DNA of 5,228 nt from Streptomyces sp. NRRL WC-3549. Lineage in GTDB: Bacteria > Actinomycetota > Actinomycetes > Streptomycetales > Streptomycetaceae. The stretch covers positions 50,160 to 55,387 of the forward strand of contig NZ_KL585427.1 in assembly GCF_000721935.1 (NCBI RefSeq), read 5' to 3'. Of the stretch, positions 1 through 4,854 are shown one piece after another. Below the pieces are notes generated by a model. The model saw only the letters and a program-made list of their open reading frames with translations. It did no database searches and was not told the origin of the DNA. The position numbers and the translations under genes are program-made. How positions within the stretch are numbered: the stretch's first letter is position 1; each line of letters starts with the position of its first letter.

Positions 1-347
1 TCGGCCGCTTCGGCGTCCAGGTGCGGCAGCGGGCCGGCGGGGGTGTACGGCGCCGCCGCCGGGGGCGGGGGCGGGGGCGCGGCGGGCGCCGCGAGCGCAC
101 GGCCGACCCCGAGGGCGGTGGCGACCAGCTCCGTGTCGGCGGAGTCGGGGGTGTTCTGCACGGCGTAGCCCTCGGTGCCGTCCGCCCACACGGTCAGAGC
201 CGTGGCGCCGGTGGTGACCTCGCTGCGGCGTTCGATCACACCGCCGCGGGAGACCAGTTCGTCGATCCCCTGCCGCACGGTCCACACCTCGGCGTCGGCG
301 CCGTGCCGCGCCGCTTCCTCCACGAGTGTCTCGCTCGCTCGGCTCAT
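1..347 (-). CDS. tldE: TldE/PmbA-family protease subunit, N-terminal part (runs off left edge)
   Basis: Only the first 115 codons are present; the frame stays open to base 1. The ATG at 347-345 overlaps the TGA of tldD (346-344) as ATGA, which indicates translational coupling and fixes the start. The protein opens with SETLVEEAARHGADAEVW, then a segment with GIDELVSRGGVIERRSE and a strand-rich part with TTGATALTVWADGTEGYAV. This is the usual N-terminal layout of PmbA/TldE proteins (helix with 'GAD.AEV', then a G..V..W.DG..GYA strand). In E. coli, TldE is the catalytically inactive partner that forms a heterodimer with the zinc peptidase TldD and degrades unfolded peptides, including microcin B17 leader material. 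The order tldD then tldE supports a matched pair. Six consecutive prolines (residues 91-96), followed by alanines, form a likely linker. The family call rests on the N-terminal pattern plus the adjacent TldD; the diagnostic C-terminal half is outside the window. Confidence 0.82.
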   Translation of the reverse strand, partial: MSRASETLVEEAARHGADAEVWTVRQGIDELVSRGGVIERRSEVTTGATALTVWADGTEGYAVQNTPDSADTELVATALGVGRALAAPAAPPPPPPAAAPYTPAGPLPHLDAEAA

Positions 348-1684
348 CGCCCGGTACCGCCCACGAGGAGCGAGCCGACGCGCAGTGTGGGGCCGACCAC
401 GCCGACCGTCACCCACTGCCCGAACTTCCCGCACTTGGCCGCTCCGACGGTGCTGTCGTCGGCCACGGCGTCGATGTCCCTGAGCACCTGCTCCCCCGTT
501 CCCGTGATGGTCGTCTCTTCGACGGGATCGGTGACCCGCCCGTTCTCGATCAGGTGGCCGTTGGTCACCCGGAACGTGAACTCCCCCGTCGACTCGATGA
601 CTTCGCCGCCGCCGACATGCTGGGCGTAGATCCCGTACCCGGTGGAGGCGATGATGTCGTCGACGGTCGAGGTCCCTGCCGACAGGCAGGTGTTGGTCAT
701 CCTGGGCTGCGGCGGCTGGAGCGCCGTGGTGCAGCGCCCGTTTCCGCTGGAGTCCCGGCCGAGCCGCGCCGCCGACTCCTGGTCGGTCAGGTAGCCGGTG
801 AGCACCCCGTTCTCGATGAGCGTCGTGGGGCCGCCGACGGTGCCCTCGTCGTCGTACGCGTACGAGCCGACCGCTCCGGCCACCGTCGGGTCGTCCCGGA
901 GTGTGACCAGGGGCGAGGCGATGTCCTCGCCGAGCCGTCCGGCGTAGACGGAGCCCCGCAGCACTTCGTCGCCCTCCAGCGGGTGACAACAGGCCTCGTG
1001 CAGCAGGACCATGCCGCGGCCGCCCGCCACCACGACGGGCAGCCGCCCGACCGGTGCGGGCCGGGCATCCAGGCCCGCCACCGCGCGGGCGGCCACCTCG
1101 CGGCCCGCCGCACGCACGTCGACGCCGCTCAGCCGGCCGCTCACACCGGGGGTGTAGAAGCCGGTCGCGACGCGACCGCCCCGCCGGGCGATCACCCGGA
1201 CGGTGAGGTAGGTGAGCAGACGGCTCTCGTCGAACAGCTCCCCGTCCCGGACCAGGCACATGTCCTGCTCCCCGAGTTCGAAGTCGATGACGACCTGGGC
1301 GACCGCCGGGTCGAACGCCCGCGCCGCCGCCTCCAGTTCGCCGAGACCGGCGAGGGCGGACGACAGCTCCATCCACTCCGGGGCAGCCCCGGAAGCCGCG
1401 ACGGGCCTGCGGGCGCCGCCCTCACCGGCGTCGAGCCGGGCCACCGTCGGGTCGAGGCCGGAGACGGCCCGGTGCCGGAAGGAGTCGCGCAGGACGTAGC
1501 GGGCGGCGGTGGCCTGCCCCCGCTGCACACTGACGTCGCTGACCCGCCCTTCGGCGAACCGGCCGCTGGTGCGGTGCCAGGACTGTGCCATCGCCGACGT
1601 GGCGAGGCAGTCGTGCGGGCGCTGCCGGCCCATCTCGGCGGCCAGGTCGTGGCCCACCGCCCGTAGGGTGCTGCTCAGGGGCAT
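344..1684 (-). CDS. tldD: TldD-family zinc metalloprotease subunit
   Basis: This is a 446-residue protein, slightly shorter than E. coli TldD (about 480). The catalytic site is intact: H229-E230-x-x-x-H234 in LLHEACCHPLEGDE matches the TldD HExxxH motif, and Cys418 in AKCGKFGQ corresponds to the family's third zinc ligand. Other family hallmarks are MTNTCLSAGTST (about 329-340), DDIIASTGYGIYA (342-354), the glycine patch HVGGGEV (356-362), LIENGRVTDPV (378-388) and the C-terminal GPTLRVGSLLVGGTG. TldD works as a heterodimer with TldE, encoded immediately downstream with an ATGA overlap. Known roles are cytosolic peptide degradation and maturation of the RiPP microcin B17. The first about 120 residues lack the usual clear 'G.G.RV...G..GFA' pattern and look diverged, suggesting a pathway-specific paralogue. 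The ATG at 1684 is preceded by GAGGAG 9 nt upstream and lies 45 nt after the dioxygenase stop, so it is probably in that operon. The family call is firm; the substrate is unknown, and a role in phosphonate maturation or self-protection is inference from context. Confidence 0.93.
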   Translation of the reverse strand: MPLSSTLRAVGHDLAAEMGRQRPHDCLATSAMAQSWHRTSGRFAEGRVSDVSVQRGQATAARYVLRDSFRHRAVSGLDPTVARLDAGEGGARRPVAASGAAPEWMELSSALAGLGELEAAARAFDPAVAQVVIDFELGEQDMCLVRDGELFDESRLLTYLTVRVIARRGGRVATGFYTPGVSGRLSGVDVRAAGREVAARAVAGLDARPAPVGRLPVVVAGGRGMVLLHEACCHPLEGDEVLRGSVYAGRLGEDIASPLVTLRDDPTVAGAVGSYAYDDEGTVGGPTTLIENGVLTGYLTDQESAARLGRDSSGNGRCTTALQPPQPRMTNTCLSAGTSTVDDIIASTGYGIYAQHVGGGEVIESTGEFTFRVTNGHLIENGRVTDPVEETTITGTGEQVLRDIDAVADDSTVGAAKCGKFGQWVTVGVVGPTLRVGSLLVGGTGR

Positions 1685-1693
1685 GGGGTGCTT

Positions 1694-1699
1694 CTCCTC
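1694..1699 (-). promoter_or_regulatory. Ribosome binding site of tldD
   Basis: GAGGAG on the minus strand lies 9 nt upstream of the ATG at 1684-1682. It supports that start. The 45-bp gap to the upstream dioxygenase gene contains no visible terminator hairpin, which fits co-transcription. Confidence 0.7.
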
Positions 1700-1729
1700 G
1701 GCTGTCGGTGCTGCGGGGGGCGGGGCGGG

Positions 1730-2698
1730 CTACTTGGCGGACCACATCCGGAACATGTAGCGGTTGGCCTCGTCGGCCTCGTCGACGGTCATGTCGATCT
1801 CCCGCGGCTCGAACCGGTCGTAGAAGGCCGTGCGGGTGTGCAGGAAGCGGTCGTCGGCGGAGACCAGCGTCTGTCCGCGCTCCAGTCGGATGCGGTACTG
1901 CACGGACGACTGGTCGAGGACCGCGTCGAAGAAGTCGAGGGCGTCCCGCTGCTCCGCGGTGATCGGCTCGCCCTTCTTCTCGTGGGCGACCTCGATGTAC
2001 GTGCGGAAGTAGCGGACGAGCGGCTCGCCCTCGGGGGTGTAGCGGATGATCGGGGAGCGGAAGAAGCCGGTCTCCCCGGACAGCGCCATGCCCCGCTTCT
2101 CGAACCAGAAGTCCTGGGTGAGGATCGCGAGGACGTCGGGGTGCCGCACGAGGACCTCGTGCACCGGCTTGGCGTCGACGAGGATGCTCTCGCCGCCGAT
2201 GTGGGCCGACTGACCGCAGGACAGCAGCAGGTAGTCGATGGGGTCGACGTCGTTGACGGCGTCGTTGTGCATGTAGGAGCCCTGCTTGGTCTGGTGGTAG
2301 CGGGCCCCTTCCTCGATGGTCTTGCGGATACCGCGGTCGTACACCTCGATCAGGCGCCATCCGTCGGTGTTCTGGACCATGGGCCGGCCCAGCGCCGTAC
2401 CCAGCACCCAGGCGTAGAGGCCCTGTGCGCGGAGGGAGTCGACGCCCTCGACACGGTCGTACACGATGAAGTGCGTGGTCGAGTCGATCACTCCGCGGGA
2501 GGCCTCGATCTCCGCGGTGAACAGCGGGAGGGCTCCGAGGTCGACCTCGATGGCGTCGACGCGCCCGGTCGGGTGCAGCCGGCCGAGCTCCGCCACGTGA
2601 GCGGCCAGTTCCCTCTGGGTCTGCGGGGAAAAGGCGTGGAGCGCCTCGGCGGGGACTTCCAGGGTGCGCGGTTGAGTAGGCGCGAGCGCGGTGCTCAT
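1730..2698 (-). CDS. TauD/TfdA-family Fe(II)/2-oxoglutarate-dependent dioxygenase
   Basis: This is a 322-residue protein of the size usual for the TauD/clavaminate synthase-like superfamily. The iron-binding facial triad is visible: H144-N-D146 in SYMHNDAVN and the distal H287 in DDRFLHTRTAF. Arg289 in the HTRTAF stretch and Arg317 in MFRMW are in the positions where family members bind 2-oxoglutarate. Such enzymes couple decarboxylation of 2-oxoglutarate to hydroxylation, desaturation or cleavage of a small substrate in the cytosol. Several phosphonate clusters carry members of this superfamily as tailoring oxygenases, and pepM starts 273 bp away on the opposite strand, so oxidation of a phosphonate intermediate or of Dap is plausible but unproven. 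The frame extends 50 codons further upstream, but the ATG at 2698 is chosen because AGGAA sits 9 nt before it and the extension runs into the shared promoter region. It is the first gene of the leftward set, followed by tldD. The exact substrate cannot be read from the sequence. Confidence 0.9.
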   Translation of the reverse strand: MSTALAPTQPRTLEVPAEALHAFSPQTQRELAAHVAELGRLHPTGRVDAIEVDLGALPLFTAEIEASRGVIDSTTHFIVYDRVEGVDSLRAQGLYAWVLGTALGRPMVQNTDGWRLIEVYDRGIRKTIEEGARYHQTKQGSYMHNDAVNDVDPIDYLLLSCGQSAHIGGESILVDAKPVHEVLVRHPDVLAILTQDFWFEKRGMALSGETGFFRSPIIRYTPEGEPLVRYFRTYIEVAHEKKGEPITAEQRDALDFFDAVLDQSSVQYRIRLERGQTLVSADDRFLHTRTAFYDRFEPREIDMTVDEADEANRYMFRMWSAK

Positions 2699-2707
2699 TG
2701 TCTGCGG

Positions 2708-2712
2708 TTCCT
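2708..2712 (-). promoter_or_regulatory. Ribosome binding site deciding the dioxygenase start
   Basis: AGGAA within a purine run (GAGAGAGGAA, minus strand) lies 9 nt before the ATG at 2698-2696. This favours the 322-residue form over a start at 2848, which would place coding sequence across the divergent promoter region. Confidence 0.65.
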
Positions 2713-2740
2713 CTCTCGTTCCCGTGCGGCTCCAACGGCC

Positions 2741-2769
2741 GAGCCAGATGCATTTCAGCACGCTGTCAA
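2741..2769 (-). promoter_or_regulatory. Possible promoter of the dioxygenase-tldD-tldE set (weak -10)
   Basis: On the minus strand a perfect TTGACA (2769-2764) is followed after 17 bp by TGGCTC (2746-2741), a poor -10 sequence. The position would give a leader of about 35 nt before the ATG at 2698. The weak -10 suggests either dependence on an activator or that the true promoter is elsewhere in the 273-bp gap. Confidence 0.25.
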
Positions 2770-2800
2770 CTGCTTGACAAGTGATTGACAAGCTTGCCAA
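2763..2800. promoter_or_regulatory. Cluster of four TTGRCA-type half-sites: candidate operator / divergent promoter core
   Basis: Four related half-sites lie in 38 bp. TTGACAG is on the minus strand (2769-2763). TTGACAAG is on the plus strand at 2774-2781 and again at 2785-2792, 11 bp (one helical turn) apart. TTGGCAAG is on the minus strand (2800-2793). The outer pair on the left forms a perfect inverted repeat TGTCAA-ctgc-TTGACA (2764-2779). The pair on the right forms a 16-bp near-perfect palindrome TTGACAAGCTTGCCAA (2785-2800) with one mismatched pair. Placed between divergent gene sets, this could be the binding site of a cluster regulator. Alternatively, the repeated TTGACA may simply be -35 boxes facing both ways. 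No regulator gene is in the window, so its identity is unknown. Confidence 0.5.
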
Positions 2801-2814
2801 CCTCGCTCTACCGT
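2785..2814 (+). promoter_or_regulatory. Candidate sigma-70-type promoter of pepM-sbnA-sbnB
   Basis: A perfect -35 box TTGACA (2785-2790) is followed after 18 bp by TACCGT (2809-2814), which keeps the T1, A2 and T6 of a -10 box. Transcription would start near 2820, giving a leader of about 150 nt before the GTG of pepM. The second TTGACA at 2774 has no convincing -10 partner. The -35 box lies inside the palindromic candidate operator, so a bound regulator would block or contact RNA polymerase directly. The prediction is by eye and the -10 is not strong. Confidence 0.4.
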
Positions 2815-2820
2815 CCTGAC

Positions 2821-2839
2821 GGTGCCGGACAACCGCACC
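2821..2839 (+). other. Small hairpin at the predicted 5' end of the pepM leader
   Basis: GGTG (2821-2824), a bulged C, CGG (2826-2828), loop ACAA (2829-2832), then CCG (2833-2835) and CACC (2836-2839) can fold into a 7-bp GC-rich stem with a tetraloop. It has no following U-run, so it is not a good intrinsic terminator. A 5' stabilising hairpin or protein site is possible, but stems of this size are common by chance in high-GC DNA. Confidence 0.3.
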
Positions 2840-2958
2840 ACTCGGCACACGCGACGATCCTGAGTACGACCTCTTGGCAACGACTTGCCTTCTTCATGCC
2901 TCCACAGGCCCGCCCTACAAAGGCGTAGCGCGATTCATCTCTCGCAGGCGAACGATTC

Positions 2959-2963
2959 AGGAG
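2959..2963 (+). promoter_or_regulatory. Ribosome binding site deciding the pepM start
   Basis: AGGAG lies 8 nt before the GTG at 2972-2974. It is the best Shine-Dalgarno in the region and places the start 29 codons inside the longest open frame, whose TTG start at 2885 has no comparable site. Confidence 0.75.
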
Positions 2964-2971
2964 ATCCAGGC

Positions 2972-3832
2972 GTGCAGCGAACCATCTATCCTTCATTCCG
3001 CTCGGTCCTCGCCGACAACGACGTGGTCCGTGTGGCAGGGGCCAACCACGCCCTGGGCGGCCTCCTCGCAGAAGAGGCCGGCTTCCAGGCGGTCTGGTCC
3101 TCCAGCCTCGAGGTGTCCGCGTCCCGCGGGCTGCCCGACGCGAGCATCCTGAGCATGACCGAGTACCTCCAGGCCGCGGCCGACATCCAGAAGGTGCTGC
3201 GGATCCCGGTGGTCGCCGACTGCGACACCGGTTACGGCGGCAACCTCAACGTGGCCCACATGGTCCACGAGTTCGAGGCGGCGGGCATCACCGGGCTCTG
3301 CATGGAGGACAAGCTCTTCCCCAAGATGAACAGCTTCGTCGCGGGCGGCCAGACGCTGCTCGGGACGAAGGAGTTCGCGAAGAAGGTCAAGATCGCCAAG
3401 GAGTCCCAGGCCTCCGCGGACACCTTCGTCATCGCCCGCACCGAGGCCCTGATCAGCGGCCTCGACGTCGACGAGGCCCTGCAGCGCTGCCGCACCTACG
3501 CCGACTCCGGCGCGGACGCCGTCCTCGTGCACTCCAAGGCCAGGAGCCGCGACCAGGTCACCGCCTTCCTCGACGGCTGGGACTTCCGGGTGCCGGTGGT
3601 CATCGTGCCGACCACCTACCCCGACTGGCACATCGACGACATCAAGCAGGCCGGCGTCTCCGTCGTGATCTACGCCAACCAGGGCCTGCGCGCCACCGTC
3701 ACCGCCCTGCGCGACACCTACCGCGCGGTCTACGAGAACGGCGACACCACCGCCCTCGAAGGCTCCATCGCCTCGGTCAAGGACATCTTCGCCCTGCAGG
3801 GTCTCGACGCCTGGCAGAAGCTCGACAACTGA
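2972..3832 (+). CDS. pepM: Phosphoenolpyruvate mutase (PEP phosphomutase)
   Basis: This cytosolic, Mg-dependent enzyme of the isocitrate lyase/PEP mutase superfamily rearranges phosphoenolpyruvate to phosphonopyruvate, the C-P bond-forming entry step of almost all known phosphonate natural products. The 286-residue length is typical. Visible active-site landmarks are W42-S-S-S-L46, the metal-binding D83-C-D85 in VADCDTGYGG, the diagnostic E112-D-K114...K118-M-N120-S121 (EDKLFPKMNS) that separates PEP mutases from methylisocitrate lyases, R156 in IARTEA and H187 in VLVHSK. Phosphonopyruvate hydrolases are close relatives and cannot be fully excluded by eye, but the gating-loop asparagine and the biosynthetic neighbours favour mutase. 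The GTG start is set by AGGAG 8 nt upstream. It is the first gene of the rightward set, and sbnA follows after 20 bp. The equilibrium lies strongly towards PEP, so a partner enzyme must pull it forward; none is inside the window. No TTA codon was seen. Confidence 0.94.
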   Translation: MQRTIYPSFRSVLADNDVVRVAGANHALGGLLAEEAGFQAVWSSSLEVSASRGLPDASILSMTEYLQAAADIQKVLRIPVVADCDTGYGGNLNVAHMVHEFEAAGITGLCMEDKLFPKMNSFVAGGQTLLGTKEFAKKVKIAKESQASADTFVIARTEALISGLDVDEALQRCRTYADSGADAVLVHSKARSRDQVTAFLDGWDFRVPVVIVPTTYPDWHIDDIKQAGVSVVIYANQGLRATVTALRDTYRAVYENGDTTALEGSIASVKDIFALQGLDAWQKLDN

Positions 3833-3851
3833 CCGCAGGACCGACCGCAGG
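3831..3851 (+). repeat. Tandem 9-bp repeat at the pepM-sbnA junction
   Basis: GACCGCAGG occurs at 3831-3839 and again at 3843-3851, a 12-bp period that spans the pepM stop and the region before the sbnA GTG. The first copy gives AGGA 12 nt before the GTG and the second copy ends too close to it, so the ribosome binding site of sbnA is weak and coupling to pepM translation is likely. It is probably a small local duplication. Confidence 0.5.
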
Positions 3852-3852
3852 G

Positions 3853-4854
3853 GTGAGCAGACAGAAGCGGACTGGACTCTTGGCAATCATCTCGACAGCG
3901 GACGAACTGGTCGACAGCGACGTCTACATCGACCTGGAGCAATCGGTGGGCATCCCGCTCCGCCTCAAGTGCGAGGGCTTCAACTTCGCGGGGTCCGTGA
4001 AGCTCAGGGCCGCCACGTCCATGGTCGCCTCGGGCATCCGGAGCGGCCTGATCGACGAGGGCACCACGCTCGTCGAATCGTCCTCCGGCAACCTCGGCGT
4101 GGCCCTGAGCGTGGTGGCCGCCGCCCGGTCGATCCGTTTCGTCTGCGTCACCGACCCCAAGTGCAACCCGGCGACGGTCAAACTGATGCGCGCCCTCGGC
4201 AGCGAGGTCGTCGTCGTCGACCAACCCGACGAGAGCGGCAGTTACCTCTCCGCCCGCAAGGCCCTCGTCCGCGAGCTCTGTGAGCGCGACGCCGGCTTCG
4301 TGTGGCTCAACCAGTACGAGAACCCGGCCAACTGGCTCGCCCACTACGAGAACACCGCCCCGCTGATCGGCAAGCAGTTCCCGGGGCTCGACGTGCTGTT
4401 CGTCGGCGCGGGGACCGGGGGCACCCTGTCCGGCTGCGCGCACTACTTCCGGGAGAACCGCTCGGCGGTGCGCGTCGTCGCGGTGGACACCGTCGGCTCG
4501 GTCAACTTCGGCATGCCCCCGGGCCCCCGGCACCTGCCCGGCCTCGGTGCCAGCGTGCCCATGCCGTTCGTGGACCCGGCCCTGGTGCACGACGTCGTCA
4601 CGGTGCCGGAGCGGGACGCGGTGCGCATGTGCCGGCGCCTGGCGAGGCACGGGTTCCTCCTCGGCGGCTCCACCGGAACCGTCGTGAGCGGGGCGGCCCG
4701 GTGGCTCGCGGAGCACGACCCCGAGCGGTCCCTGACGGCGGTCGCCATCTCGGCGGACCTGGGCGACCGCTACATCGAGACGGTCTACGACGACGCGTGG
4801 GTCCAGGACACCTACGGCATCCTCCTCACGGAACGGGAAGACAGCAATGGCTGA
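3853..4854 (+). CDS. sbnA: SbnA-like PLP enzyme (N-(1-amino-1-carboxy-2-ethyl)glutamate synthase) for 2,3-diaminopropionate
   Basis: This is a 333-residue fold-type II PLP enzyme of the cysteine synthase family. The Schiff-base lysine is K50 in NFAGSVKLRAA. The substrate loop is ESSSGNLG (75-82), the PLP phosphate loop is GAGTGGTLSG (185-194), and the C-terminal GGSTGTVVSG (271-280) carries the serine that contacts the PLP ring. In staphyloferrin B synthesis SbnA joins O-phospho-L-serine and L-glutamate to ACEGA, which SbnB oxidises to L-Dap plus 2-oxoglutarate. The overlapping SbnB-like gene downstream is the main reason to choose this role over O-acetylserine sulfhydrylase. The sequence around K50 departs from the common NPGGSxKDR of cysteine synthases, so the acceptor or donor may differ. 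The GTG at 3853 is preferred because it gives a normal N-terminus, although its ribosome site is weak; the in-frame TTG at 3880 is the alternative. PEP mutase lies 20 bp upstream, so Dap is probably made for the same product. Confidence 0.86.
   Translation: MSRQKRTGLLAIISTADELVDSDVYIDLEQSVGIPLRLKCEGFNFAGSVKLRAATSMVASGIRSGLIDEGTTLVESSSGNLGVALSVVAAARSIRFVCVTDPKCNPATVKLMRALGSEVVVVDQPDESGSYLSARKALVRELCERDAGFVWLNQYENPANWLAHYENTAPLIGKQFPGLDVLFVGAGTGGTLSGCAHYFRENRSAVRVVAVDTVGSVNFGMPPGPRHLPGLGASVPMPFVDPALVHDVVTVPERDAVRMCRRLARHGFLLGGSTGTVVSGAARWLAEHDPERSLTAVAISADLGDRYIETVYDDAWVQDTYGILLTEREDSNG
4835..4840 (+). promoter_or_regulatory. Ribosome binding site of the sbnB-like gene
   Basis: GGGAAG lies inside the end of sbnA, 6 nt before the ATG at 4847. 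It supports an 8-bp overlap with the sbnA stop and translational coupling of the pair. Confidence 0.55.

Noticed and set aside
326..1666. Long plus-strand open frame (446 codons) opposite tldD
   Set aside because: It is an antisense shadow: low-complexity Arg/Gly/Ala/Pro composition, no family motifs and no ribosome site, while the minus strand carries all TldD signatures.
1685..1729. Possible terminator or promoter between the dioxygenase and tldD
   Set aside because: The 45 bp are G/C-rich but show no convincing stem-loop and no promoter-like boxes; simple operon spacing explains them.
1422..2753. Minus-strand frame overlapping the dioxygenase and tldD in another phase
   Set aside because: It is Arg/Pro-rich out-of-frame reading of two well-supported genes.
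1688..2788. Plus-strand open frame opposite the dioxygenase
   Set aside because: It has composition typical of the complement of a GC-rich gene and no recognisable domain, and it covers a clear TauD-family gene on the other strand.
2699..2848. 50-codon N-terminal extension of the dioxygenase
   Set aside because: It would translate through the divergent promoter elements. The ATG at 2698 has a good ribosome site and gives a normal family length.
2885..2971. 29-codon N-terminal extension of pepM from a TTG at 2885
   Set aside because: There is no ribosome site before it, and the extension does not resemble a PEP mutase N-terminus. AGGAG at 2959-2963 supports the GTG at 2972.
2972..3832. Annotation as 2-methylisocitrate lyase or isocitrate lyase
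   Set aside because: The lyase KKCGH-type catalytic loop is absent and the EDKLFPKMNS signature of PEP mutases is present.
2871..3886. Ten-base repeat CTCTTGGCAA at 2871-2880 and 3877-3886
   Set aside because: Exact 10-mers recur by chance in a window of this size. The second copy lies within the sbnA coding sequence and lacks the inverted partner.
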